From: Prevotella sp.
GTDB taxonomy: Bacteria; Bacteroidota; Bacteroidia; Bacteroidales; Bacteroidaceae
DNA length: 44,535 bases
Assembly (NCBI GenBank): GCA_016286575.1
Contig: JAEETB010000005.1
Span: forward strand, 1 to 44,535
Reading direction: 5' to 3'
Shown: positions 8,697 to 17,606 of the stretch, piece by piece
How the letters are laid out: every line of letters starts with the position of its first letter
How positions within the stretch are numbered: position 1 is the stretch's first letter
The notes under the pieces: model-generated
The model's database searches: none
What the model was told of the DNA's origin: nothing
What the model saw: only the letters and a program-made list of their open reading frames with translations
Made by a program: the position numbers and the translations under genes

Positions 8697-9578
8697 TCAA
8701 ATCTGATGATAACGGATAAGACCTGCAAGCGGTGTCTTGATAATGGTTCCCGTATGACGGCCGATAGCGGCAACTGCCTCACGAAGCTGGTCCTGATAAT
8801 GGAAGGCTACGCTGCCAACGAACGAAACAGGAAGATCCTGACGACCATAGGGCGCTATATGGACACGTAAGAAATCGGTAAAATTCTGTACAACGACATC
8901 ATGGACACCCTGGTTATCGAGGTGGCCGCTGATAAACTCAGACAAAGAAGCCAGGAAACGGTTGGCAAGAGGCTGACGGTATACACGATTGATTATTTCG
9001 GGCAGTTTCAGCTTCGTTTCCGACTCAAAGGCATGCAACACATCTTCAGAGATCACGCCACAATAAAGATCGTGAATAAATCTTTTACCAAGGGCTGCGC
9101 CACTGCCTTCATCGCCCAGAATATACCCCAATGCAGGCGTATGCTGTACAATGCCATTACCGTCGTAGAGGCAAGAGTTGGCTCCAGTACCCAGTATACA
9201 AGCAATACCCTCTTTGCGACCACAAAGAGCACGAGCAGCTCCAAGCAGATCACTATGAGCCTCGACAACCGAAGCCTGAGGGAAGAGTTCACAGAGCAGA
9301 GAGGACATCAGCTGTTCCATTTCTGGGCGTACTCCGCTGCCATAGAAATAGACGGCATAGGGGAAATCTGGGGTAAGTATGGAAGAGCTACGCAATTTCT
9401 GAACATCGGGATGGGACCCCATGCGGCCCATAAACTCCTCGCGAATGATCTGGACAATCTGCTCACGCGACTGATGGATGGGGTTAATGCCCTGAGTAGT
9501 GAGGACTACGGGTTGATGACTGGCTGTGACAATCGTCCAATCGGTCTTAGTGCTTCCACTATCTGCAATTAATATCAT
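8697..9578 (-). CDS. BadF/BadG-family ATPase, N-acetylglucosamine-kinase-like sugar kinase
   Basis: 293 residues with the actin/hexokinase-like fold. The phosphate-1 loop is ADSGSTKTDWTIV (5-17), the middle segment EAHSDLLGAARA (106-117), the phosphate-2 region ILGTGANSCLYDG (128-140), and GYILGDEGSGAALGKR (151-166) matches the GlcNAc-kinase-like BadF proteins of Bacteroidetes. It likely phosphorylates a hexose or amino sugar in the cytoplasm. It is transcribed toward the mannan operon but has its own promoter (9608-9615) and a hairpin behind it, so it may be independent. Phosphorylation of the glucose released by GH130 is possible but unproven. Confidence 0.8.
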   Translation of the reverse strand: MILIADSGSTKTDWTIVTASHQPVVLTTQGINPIHQSREQIVQIIREEFMGRMGSHPDVQKLRSSSILTPDFPYAVYFYGSGVRPEMEQLMSSLLCELFPQASVVEAHSDLLGAARALCGRKEGIACILGTGANSCLYDGNGIVQHTPALGYILGDEGSGAALGKRFIHDLYCGVISEDVLHAFESETKLKLPEIINRVYRQPLANRFLASLSEFISGHLDNQGVHDVVVQNFTDFLRVHIAPYGRQDLPVSFVGSVAFHYQDQLREAVAAIGRHTGTIIKTPLAGLIRYHQI

Positions 9579-9607
9579 AACTTCGTATATTTTTAAGTTT
9601 TCGACTG

Positions 9608-9638
9608 CAAAAGTATAAAAAAAGACTTAATCATGCAA
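9608..9638 (-). promoter_or_regulatory. Promoter of the sugar kinase
   Basis: Reverse strand: TTG (9638-9636), then 20 bases, then TACTTTTG (9615-9608). It fits the Bacteroidetes consensus with a partial -33 box. Confidence 0.6.
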
Positions 9639-9657
9639 GAAATTCAGTTTTTTTTCT

Positions 9658-9665
9658 TACCTTTG
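9658..9665 (+). promoter_or_regulatory. Promoter -7 box for the MscS-type channel
   Basis: TACCTTTG, 23 bases before the ATG at 9689. It diverges from the kinase promoter about 43 bases away. Confidence 0.6.
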
Positions 9666-9688
9666 CACTACGATTTACAATGTAACAG

Positions 9689-12034
9689 ATGAAACGTATT
9701 CTTATAATAATTGTCCTCCTGGTGGGCATCATCTCTAAGACGGATGCTGTCCTGAAGGAGAAAGACCTGGAGCAGACACTGACAATTCTTCAGGCCGAAC
9801 TGGAACAGTACAACAACGAACTGAGCCGTCGCTCTACCATGCGAAAAGAGCGCACGAAGCAACTCATCACACAGTTGCTGCTGACCATGAAGCAAGCCGA
9901 CCAGAATGCGCTGATGCTCTATTCTCAGCATCAAGAGAACGTATTCGACATGACCTATGCTTGTCATGAAGCCACCAAACTGTACCGCGATTTCCACAAA
10001 CGTCAAATACCTTTCACAGAGTTTCTGGAAAAGAACGGAAGGGAGTTAGCTCGGTATGACAGTCTCATCACACGTCTCGAGGCCATGCCGGAAATCATGA
10101 CCACAAAGTACGGCAAGTCGAAACGAGACTCTTGTCTAGCACTTGCCAAAAGCATCCGTCGCATGCTGGGCGAAAGTGAATATCAACTGAAACGGAATAT
10201 ACATCATTATAATCACACAGAACAAAGACTGAGCGAGTTGAACAACTATGCCCAGAAACGCTATAGCGACATACAACAAAGCATCTTTATCAACGGCGAC
10301 GAGAGCTACCCCACCCTGCTGAGTCATTTCAAAAGACGTTGGAGCTCAATCACAGAAACTATCCAAAAAAAATATACAACCGGATCCCCATCCAATTCTC
10401 AATGGAGCGGCAGATGGATTATATTCACATTCTCTGCCATTCTGTTTTACATCATCATCGCCATTGTCCTAAACCAGCTGTTCTTCCGATTCATGATGCC
10501 CAAGCGGCTCGATACCGAAGAATTCCGAAAGAAACGGGCCTGCATCATCATGGCCACTACGACCATCACCTTCGCCATTATCCAGGGAGCCATCAGCGTC
10601 ATTGGCACAGGGCAGAACTATCCATTCCTCTATATGGCGTCGAACTTGCTGGTGGAGTATGCCTGGCTTCTGGGTGTCATTCTGATTTCATTGCTATTGC
10701 GCGTCAAAGGTGAGCAGATTGGCAGTGCATTTCGCATTTACGCGCCGCTGATTGTTGTTGGCTTTATAGTTATTGGATGCCGTATCATTCTGATACCCAA
10801 CGAACTTGTTAATTTCATTCTACCACCAGTTTTACTGATATGCGCAATCTGGCAATGGATTGTTATCAGACGTCACAACTCAAACATTCCACGCTCAGAC
10901 ATTTTCTATACTTACGTATCACTTGTGGTGTTCGTTGCTGCTGTCTGTTGCTCGTGGGCAGGATATACGTTACTTGCTGTACAACTGCTCATCTGGTGGA
11001 TCATGCAGCTGACTTGCATTTTGACCATTACCTGTGTCAGTCAGTATCTCAGACTCTATGCCGAACGGAAAGGATTTGATCAGAAGCCCATCACCCAGAC
11101 ATGGGCCTACAACTTTGTCGAGAAAGTGGTGATGCCTGTATTGAGCGTAAATTCTGTCATGCTGAGTATCTACTGGGCAGCAAAGGTATTTAATTTAAGC
11201 GAACTATGCTGGAAGATTTTTAAGTACAATTTTATTGACATGGAGAATCTTCAGGTTTCCGTCTTGAAACTCTCAATGGTCATTACCATGTGGTGCCTCT
11301 TCCGATGGATCGCCCGCACCATTCTTGCCTTGTTGCGCGTACACTACGAGACCAGTGATCCCACAACTGCAGCCTCAAGGGAAGTCATGGGAAAGAACGT
11401 GATACAAGTCTTTGTCTGGGGTGTGTGGTTGATGATTTCGCTCTCACTATTCCACATCAGCGTCACTTGGCTGCTCGCCATTTCTGGTGGTCTATCCACC
11501 GGTATCGGTTTCGCATCAAAGGATATCATTGAAAACATTTACTACGGCGCCTCACTGATGGCAGGTCGCATCAAAGTTGGTGACTGGATAGAGATTGACG
11601 GACGCATGGGTAAGGTGATGAGCATCAGTTACACCTCGACCGTAATAGAATCACTTTATGGTGAGGTAATCACCTTCCAAAACGCACAACTCTTCGCGAA
11701 GAATTATAAAAATCTGACGAGGAATCACGGTTATGTTCTGGCCGTAGTACCATTTGGAGTAGCCTATGGTTCTAACCTAAAACAGGTCACGGAACTCATA
11801 GAGGGGGCACTGAACAACATGAAACACCAATGGATAGACCGCTCAAAACAGGTGAAGTGTGTCGTTTCTGAAATGGCTGATTCGAGTGTAAACTTCAATC
11901 TTTTTGTCTGGGCTGATGCTCCCAAGAAATCGTACGTGGTCAGCGACGTTTTGAAGTGTGTATACGAAACACTGAACGAGCATAACATTACTATCCCGTT
12001 CCCACAAAGAGACATTCATGTCATTAAAGATTAA
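9689..12034 (+). CDS. Large MscS-family mechanosensitive channel (MscK/YbdG-like)
   Basis: 781 residues. An N-terminal signal (MKRILIIIVLLVGIIS) leads to a roughly 200-residue Gln/Arg/Glu-rich, probably coiled-coil periplasmic domain. Several membrane helices follow (about 245-560). The MscS core starts near residue 590: TWLLAISGGLSTGIGFASKD is the pore helix. It is followed by the beta-domain segments RIKVGDWIEIDGRMGKV and ITFQNAQLFAKNYKNLTR. These channels release solutes on osmotic downshock. The extra periplasmic and membrane parts place it with the large MscK-type members rather than the roughly 290-residue MscS. kdsA follows in the same direction after 57 bases, but with its own promoter. 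Confidence 0.9.
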   Translation: MKRILIIIVLLVGIISKTDAVLKEKDLEQTLTILQAELEQYNNELSRRSTMRKERTKQLITQLLLTMKQADQNALMLYSQHQENVFDMTYACHEATKLYRDFHKRQIPFTEFLEKNGRELARYDSLITRLEAMPEIMTTKYGKSKRDSCLALAKSIRRMLGESEYQLKRNIHHYNHTEQRLSELNNYAQKRYSDIQQSIFINGDESYPTLLSHFKRRWSSITETIQKKYTTGSPSNSQWSGRWIIFTFSAILFYIIIAIVLNQLFFRFMMPKRLDTEEFRKKRACIIMATTTITFAIIQGAISVIGTGQNYPFLYMASNLLVEYAWLLGVILISLLLRVKGEQIGSAFRIYAPLIVVGFIVIGCRIILIPNELVNFILPPVLLICAIWQWIVIRRHNSNIPRSDIFYTYVSLVVFVAAVCCSWAGYTLLAVQLLIWWIMQLTCILTITCVSQYLRLYAERKGFDQKPITQTWAYNFVEKVVMPVLSVNSVMLSIYWAAKVFNLSELCWKIFKYNFIDMENLQVSVLKLSMVITMWCLFRWIARTILALLRVHYETSDPTTAASREVMGKNVIQVFVWGVWLMISLSLFHISVTWLLAISGGLSTGIGFASKDIIENIYYGASLMAGRIKVGDWIEIDGRMGKVMSISYTSTVIESLYGEVITFQNAQLFAKNYKNLTRNHGYVLAVVPFGVAYGSNLKQVTELIEGALNNMKHQWIDRSKQVKCVVSEMADSSVNFNLFVWADAPKKSYVVSDVLKCVYETLNEHNITIPFPQRDIHVIKD

Positions 12035-12049
12035 AAAAATTGTATTTTT

Positions 12050-12081
12050 TTTGGTTGTTTTGAATAAAATGCGTATTTTTG
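12050..12081 (+). promoter_or_regulatory. Promoter of kdsA and the following envelope run
   Basis: TTTG (12050-12053), 20 bases, then TATTTTTG (12074-12081), a full -33/-7 match. Only 10 bases separate the -7 box from the kdsA ATG, so the mRNA leader would be only a few bases long. Confidence 0.75.
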
Positions 12082-12091
12082 CAACATCATT

Positions 12092-12856
12092 ATGAGTAGC
12101 AAAACAACCATTATAGCTGGTCCATGTGTCATCGAGTCGGCAGAACTGCTCGACACAGTGGCGCGTAAGTTGGTGGAAATCAACACCAAACTAGGTACCG
12201 ATATCATTTTCAAAGCCTCGTTTGACAAGGCGAATCGTACATCAATCCATTCCTTCCGAGGCCCAGGACTTGAACGTGGACTGCAGATGCTGGCTGACGT
12301 GAAAGCCAACTATGGCCTCAGGATTCTAACCGACATCCATGAGAGTTATCAGGCAGAGCCAGTCAGTGAAGTATGCGATGTGATCCAGATTCCAGCCTTC
12401 CTTTGCCGTCAGACTGACCTGCTTGTCGCTGCCGCCAAGACTGGACGGACAGTGAATATCAAAAAGGCACAATTTCTTAGTGGGCTCGACATGCGTTATC
12501 CTGTTGAAAAAGCTCTTGATTCAGGTGCGAAGGATGTCTGGCTGACTGAACGCGGCAATATGATGGGTTACAACAACCTTGTGGTCGATTTCCGTAATAT
12601 CCCCGATATGTTGGAGTTGGTACCTACGGTTATCATGGACTGTACACATAGCGTACAACGGCCTGGCGGGTCTGATGGTAAAACAGGCGGTGATCGGAGA
12701 TTTGTACCACAAATGGCAATGGCGGCAAAAGCCTTTGGAGCTAATGGATTTTTCTTTGAGGTACATCCTCATCCAGACGAAGGTCTCAGTGATGCTGCAA
12801 ACATGTTGGAGCTCGACCATCTGGAAGCTCTGGTTGAAAAACTGATTAAAGCATGA
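12092..12856 (+). CDS. kdsA: 3-deoxy-D-manno-octulosonate 8-phosphate synthase
   Basis: 254 residues. The TIM-barrel enzyme condenses phosphoenolpyruvate with arabinose-5-phosphate to KDO-8-phosphate for lipopolysaccharide core. Motifs: IAGPCVIESAE (8-18), KASFDKANRTS (41-51), GLERGLQMLADV, RGNMMGYNNLVVD, and PGGSDGKTGGDRRFVPQMA. Cys12, His186, Glu223 and Asp234 correspond to the metal ligands of the Aquifex enzyme (Cys11, His185, Glu222, Asp233). This predicts the metal-dependent class, unlike the E. coli enzyme, which has Asn at the Cys position. The kdsD start codon overlaps its stop (ATGA at 12853). Confidence 0.96.
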   Translation: MSSKTTIIAGPCVIESAELLDTVARKLVEINTKLGTDIIFKASFDKANRTSIHSFRGPGLERGLQMLADVKANYGLRILTDIHESYQAEPVSEVCDVIQIPAFLCRQTDLLVAAAKTGRTVNIKKAQFLSGLDMRYPVEKALDSGAKDVWLTERGNMMGYNNLVVDFRNIPDMLELVPTVIMDCTHSVQRPGGSDGKTGGDRRFVPQMAMAAKAFGANGFFFEVHPHPDEGLSDAANMLELDHLEALVEKLIKA

Positions 12857-13803
12857 AGGAAGCTAAAGAATACGCTATACAATGTTTCAAGGACGAAGCA
12901 GAAGCTGTGCTGGGCCTTGTCTCACAACTTGATGACAGTTTTGACAAAGCTGTTGAATTAATGTATGGGTGCAAGGGGAAAATCATCGTCACTGGCGTAG
13001 GCAAGAGCGGACACATCGGCGCAAAGATTGCCGCTACCCTTTCAAGCACAGGCACACCATCATTCTTCATTAATCCACTCGACGTGTTCCATGGCGACTT
13101 GGGGGTAATGACTTCCGACGATGTGGTGCTGGCTATTTCTCATTCAGGACAGACTGACGAGCTTCTGAGGTTTATACCAATGGTTTTGCAGATGCAGATA
13201 CCCATCATTGGCATGAGCGGGAATCCGCAGTCACTTTTGGCTAAATATTCGACTTGTCACCTGAATGTGTACGTCGAAAAAGAAGCCTGTCCGATGAACC
13301 TCGCTCCTACAAGTTCCACCATGGCACAATTGGCAATGGGTGATGCTTTGGCAATTGCGTTAATTGAGAAGCGAGATTTCCAGCCCAGGGACTTCGCACA
13401 GTTTCATCCTGGTGGTGAACTCGGAAAACGACTGTTGACGACAGCACAGGATGTGATGTTTAAAGATGACCTGCCCGTACTCCCACCAGAGATGCATTTA
13501 GGCGAGGCTATTATCCTGGTGAGCAAAGGAAAACTCGGACTGGGTATTGCTGAGGTAGATGATAAAATTGTGGGACTGATCACTGACGGTGATATCCGTC
13601 GCGCTATGGAGAAGTGGCAGGCGGAATTCTTCAACCGAACGGTAAGCGACATCATGACACGCACTCCCAAGACCGTCAGACCAGAGACAAAGATTACGGA
13701 AATTCAGAGAATCATGAATAAATATAAAGTACATTCGGTGTTAGTGATCGATGAAGAGAACCACCTTCTGGGGGTAGTTGACCACTACTCGTGTATGATA
13801 TAA
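12853..13803 (+). CDS. kdsD: Arabinose-5-phosphate isomerase (KdsD/KpsF), SIS plus two CBS domains
   Basis: 316 residues. The SIS domain (about 35-170) has IIVTGVGKSGHIGAKIAATL, PLDVFHGDLGVMTSDDV and LAISHSGQTDELL. Two CBS repeats follow (about 205-316), including GLITDGDIRRAMEKW and SDIMTRTPKTVRPETKITEI. The enzyme converts ribulose-5-phosphate to arabinose-5-phosphate, the substrate of KdsA. The gene overlaps kdsA by 4 bases, so the two KDO steps are translationally coupled. The C-terminus ends VVDHYSCMI, a little shorter than the E. coli proteins. The regulator gene starts 20 bases later. Confidence 0.95.
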   Translation: MKEAKEYAIQCFKDEAEAVLGLVSQLDDSFDKAVELMYGCKGKIIVTGVGKSGHIGAKIAATLSSTGTPSFFINPLDVFHGDLGVMTSDDVVLAISHSGQTDELLRFIPMVLQMQIPIIGMSGNPQSLLAKYSTCHLNVYVEKEACPMNLAPTSSTMAQLAMGDALAIALIEKRDFQPRDFAQFHPGGELGKRLLTTAQDVMFKDDLPVLPPEMHLGEAIILVSKGKLGLGIAEVDDKIVGLITDGDIRRAMEKWQAEFFNRTVSDIMTRTPKTVRPETKITEIQRIMNKYKVHSVLVIDEENHLLGVVDHYSCMI

Positions 13804-13823
13804 AAGATTGAAAGCAAGGCTTT

Positions 13824-16800
13824 ATGAAGACTATAAAGAAACTATTGATTGTGTTACTGCTCACTCTGCCTCTGGTTGTGGCAGCTGACTATCTGTTTAA
13901 AACACTGGATGCACGCGACGGTCTGACATCCAGTCAGGTGAACTGTATATTAAAAGATTCGCGGGGATACATCTGGTTTGGTACTCCAGCAGGGCTCTAT
14001 CGCTACGACGGTTACTCGTTCAGGAACTTCCAGAGTGACTCACAAGATGGTTCATCACTTAACGACAGCTATATCAATGCCATCCAGGAAATGCTCGATG
14101 GTAACCTATTAATCCAAACCTCTTCAGGCTATTGCATCTATCACCCTCAGACAGAAACGTTTGAGCGCGATATGAAGCAGACTTTTGCACGCATGGGTAT
14201 TGAAACGATTCCTTCCATCGTATACATCGACAGACATAAAAATCTCTGGGGAGCCATTCCCAACAAAGGCGTTGTGTGTTACAACCAGCAACAACAGCTA
14301 CTTTACGAATTCGGCTATACCGATGACGCACACGGAGTGCCTCAGGGGGTTGTGTGCTCCATCAGCGAATGCCGAGATGGTGCCATTATCGTATACGATG
14401 ACGGACGTATGGTCTGCTGTGATGTAATGCATCAGCAACATACCGTGTGGGCTGCAGAAGGTATCCCTACGCTGAAACGTCACAGATCAAAATCACTTAG
14501 AGCATTCTCTGATCAGATGGATAATATCTGGCTCTATGGACAGGGGACCTTATATATGTATAACAAGAGTTCCGACGCCTGGGAATCATCTATCGGTGAA
14601 CAGTTAGGACTGACGAATGTTGGTGTCGACCGTAATATCAATAGCATGGCTGGTGACCGTAACGGCAACATTTGGATAGGCTCTGACCAGCTAGGCCTTT
14701 TGAAGATGGATGTCAACACCCACCAGATTGAAAACGTACAACCTCGTAATATCAATGATAACCAATTGGCAAAGGATAATATAGGAATCCAGAGCGTTTA
14801 CGTGGATGACACGGATCTACTATGGGTAGGAACAGAAAAATCTGGCGTAGCTTACTCTGGTGACTATATCTATCGTTTTGGTTCCAACCTTTTAGGTGAT
14901 ATCACAGCGATGACACAGGATGCCAATGGTAAGATTTGGTATGGTACGAGTGATCGTGGCATCATCGACTATACGGGACAACTTGCTAGTTTGAAGGTTT
15001 CTTGTATGGAGACTACACCTGATGGCAGCCTTTGGGTAGGTTCCAAACGCAATGGACTGACCAGGATCAATAATAGCGGCTCTACGATCTTCTCATTAGC
15101 GAAGGATAGCATCAGCACCCTGATAGATGATCATGTAAACGACTTGTGTGTAGATAAGATCGGAAATCTGTGGATTGCCACCAATGGAGGTCTTCAGGTG
15201 TACAATCCGAGAATGAACTCTTTCTCATCCTACACCCGAGAGAACGGCAAGCTAAATACTAACAATATTACTTGTCTCTTCTATAACAAGAACGGCAAAG
15301 AGAATATTATGTTTGCCGGTACAGCTGAGGGACTAGTCATCTTGAATCTGTCGAATACAGAGAAGAAGGTGGTAACAGGAAACTCCAACAACATCAAAAC
15401 TTTCACGAATAACTATATTACACAGGTATTCCAAGACTCAAGAGGGTTAATTTGGGTAGGAACACGCGAAGGTTTGAACATTCTTAATATGGATACCGAC
15501 GACCTTGACTATCTGACAGAGAAACAAGGTCTTTGCAACAATAACGTCTGCGGAATAGCCGAAGACAAGAATCACAGTATCTGGGTAACCACCAGCCGAG
15601 GTGTGAGCCGCATCGTGGTACAGCGTAACCATGAGGATGGCACGAACAACTACGGTCTGTACAATTACAGCACCTCTGATGGCCTTCAGAGCAATGAGTT
15701 CAATCACGGTTCTATTCTGACTCGTGACGATGGTAATGTTCTACTGGGTGGTCTCTTTGGCGTGAATTGGGTCATCCAGAAAGGCAACGACGATAACGAC
15801 GCCCTGCCCCGTGTGATGCTAACCCAGTTGTATATCGGAGAAGAGGAAATCCTCACTGGCCACGAGTATGGCGATAGAGTCATACTGCCACAGGCTCTTA
15901 ATGAGACTAACAAGATTAACCTGGGCCATGACCAGAACACCTTCACTATCAAGTTTGCAGCAGGAAACTATAACCAAAGTGAGCGTCTGCAATTCATGTA
16001 CTGGATGGAAGGAAAAGATGAGGACTGGCGTAATGGTAATGCCCTTACCCACGGAGTGACATTTAAAGATCTCAGTAGTGGCAAATATACCCTCCATGTA
16101 AAAGCTATCAGTGCCGAAGGTGCTGTCAGCAACCAAGAACGTGTCCTGGAAATCGCGATTGAGCGTCACTGGCTATTATCATGGTGGATGATTGTTGCCT
16201 ACATTATCCTGGCTGTAGTCACCATTTACTTCTGGCGTATCGGACTTAAACAGATCAAGGCTATTCGTCAGAGAAAGAATGCGGTCATTAACGAACTAAA
16301 GTTGCAACGCGAAGAGATTAAGGCTGCCAGTGATGACCTTCGCCAGCCTATGGCCCGCATGACCTCAATCATTGGTAACCTGTCAGAGAAAGAAACCACA
16401 CTTGAGGAGAAGGAACAACTTAATGCTCTCCACTCTCAGATGCTCCAGATCATCACTCGAGTGGCCGATATGCAGATGAACCTGGAGAATCCTGAAGAGA
16501 AAGCCAAGAATACTGTTCAGGATCGACTTGAACTCAATGGAAAGGGTGAGATAGAGTTGCCTGAAATCGGTGACACCTTGACTGCTGAGAGTACACGTTC
16601 TAGAGCTGCCCTTGATTCACCAACCGCCAAGTTCACCGTTGTCATGATTGATGATAACGAGGACTTCCTGAAATTCGCCTCAGCTAAGTTGAAATACGTC
16701 TACGATTTCCATATCTACAATGATATCGAGAAAGCTGCAGATGATTTGGAAGAAATGAAATGTGATATCGTAGTATGTAAACAAGAGATGAGTCCTATGA

Positions 16801-17606
16801 CTGGTAGCGATCTCTGCAACCAGCTGAAGACAAATATTGTCACTCAAAAGATGAAGTTTGTGCTGATGACTGATGGTGTGCTAACACCTCAGGACATGCG
16901 TTCTAAGAACATCACTCTTTCTGCCGACGACTATCTCGCAAAGCCGTTTAACATGCAAGAAGCATGTATGCGTTTCAATAAAGTTCTTGGTTTAGGTGCC
17001 ATCAATGTAAACAGTAACCTGATTGAAGGTGCAGAAACCCGTATGCTGGAGGAACGTAACACAAGTATGACGACTGCTACTGAGAGTATGGGACTTGAGG
17101 TCATCCAAACTGATACCGATACAGAGACGACGAGTGATGACCCAATGAACATCGTCGATACAACTATCGTCAACAAGAACCAGTTGGCTCGCAAGGGTAG
17201 TAACTTGCCAGAGGGTATCTTGCCCGAGTATGAGAAAAGCGAGGAATCGACATCCGACTACTCAATGCTCGACGAGATGGATCAACAGCTGTTGAAGAAT
17301 ATCGAGCAGTACGTGATGCAGAACATGAGTCGAGGCCAGATTAGTCTTGAAGAAATGGCCAGCGCCATGGGTATGGGACGTGTTCCCTTCTTCCACCGCA
17401 TCCGAAACCTGACAAATAAGACACCTGCAGAGGTCGTGCGCGATATGCGTCTGAAACATGCTTGTATTCTTCTGAAACGTACCAATATCAACATGAGTGA
17501 GCTGGCAACAAACATTGGTTTCCTGACAGCAGAGAATTTCATTAATATTTTCAAGGAGAAATTTGGTATGACACCCCTTGAATACAGATTAAAACACCGC
17601 AAATGA
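13824..17606 (+). CDS. HTCS-like membrane regulator with degenerate kinase and receiver parts
   Basis: 1260 residues. A signal peptide (1-20) leads to a two-component-regulator beta-propeller (about 25-670) with repeated blades such as GNIWIGSDQLGLLKMD, GSLWVGSKRNGLTRI and GLIWVGTREGLNIL. A Y_Y_Y domain (about 690-775) and one membrane helix (about 783-805) follow. Then comes a helix resembling HisKA, but with SDDLRQPM (836-843), so Asp837 replaces the phospho-His. Only about 50 residues separate it from the receiver-like domain (938-1055), so no HATPase domain fits. The receiver keeps Asp943, Asp944 and Lys1040 but has Lys986 at the phospho-Asp position (VVCKQEM). A Ser/Thr/Glu-rich linker leads to an intact AraC double HTH (about 1155-1260). 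It overlaps the PLD gene by 4 bases. It probably signals by conformation rather than phosphotransfer. Confidence 0.87.
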   Translation: MKTIKKLLIVLLLTLPLVVAADYLFKTLDARDGLTSSQVNCILKDSRGYIWFGTPAGLYRYDGYSFRNFQSDSQDGSSLNDSYINAIQEMLDGNLLIQTSSGYCIYHPQTETFERDMKQTFARMGIETIPSIVYIDRHKNLWGAIPNKGVVCYNQQQQLLYEFGYTDDAHGVPQGVVCSISECRDGAIIVYDDGRMVCCDVMHQQHTVWAAEGIPTLKRHRSKSLRAFSDQMDNIWLYGQGTLYMYNKSSDAWESSIGEQLGLTNVGVDRNINSMAGDRNGNIWIGSDQLGLLKMDVNTHQIENVQPRNINDNQLAKDNIGIQSVYVDDTDLLWVGTEKSGVAYSGDYIYRFGSNLLGDITAMTQDANGKIWYGTSDRGIIDYTGQLASLKVSCMETTPDGSLWVGSKRNGLTRINNSGSTIFSLAKDSISTLIDDHVNDLCVDKIGNLWIATNGGLQVYNPRMNSFSSYTRENGKLNTNNITCLFYNKNGKENIMFAGTAEGLVILNLSNTEKKVVTGNSNNIKTFTNNYITQVFQDSRGLIWVGTREGLNILNMDTDDLDYLTEKQGLCNNNVCGIAEDKNHSIWVTTSRGVSRIVVQRNHEDGTNNYGLYNYSTSDGLQSNEFNHGSILTRDDGNVLLGGLFGVNWVIQKGNDDNDALPRVMLTQLYIGEEEILTGHEYGDRVILPQALNETNKINLGHDQNTFTIKFAAGNYNQSERLQFMYWMEGKDEDWRNGNALTHGVTFKDLSSGKYTLHVKAISAEGAVSNQERVLEIAIERHWLLSWWMIVAYIILAVVTIYFWRIGLKQIKAIRQRKNAVINELKLQREEIKAASDDLRQPMARMTSIIGNLSEKETTLEEKEQLNALHSQMLQIITRVADMQMNLENPEEKAKNTVQDRLELNGKGEIELPEIGDTLTAESTRSRAALDSPTAKFTVVMIDDNEDFLKFASAKLKYVYDFHIYNDIEKAADDLEEMKCDIVVCKQEMSPMTGSDLCNQLKTNIVTQKMKFVLMTDGVLTPQDMRSKNITLSADDYLAKPFNMQEACMRFNKVLGLGAINVNSNLIEGAETRMLEERNTSMTTATESMGLEVIQTDTDTETTSDDPMNIVDTTIVNKNQLARKGSNLPEGILPEYEKSEESTSDYSMLDEMDQQLLKNIEQYVMQNMSRGQISLEEMASAMGMGRVPFFHRIRNLTNKTPAEVVRDMRLKHACILLKRTNINMSELATNIGFLTAENFINIFKEKFGMTPLEYRLKHRK

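Noticed and set aside
13824-17606. Regulator gene as a frameshifted pseudogene
   Set aside because: One uninterrupted frame of 1260 codons with even codon use; the substitutions are at specific functional residues while the surrounding domains are preserved.
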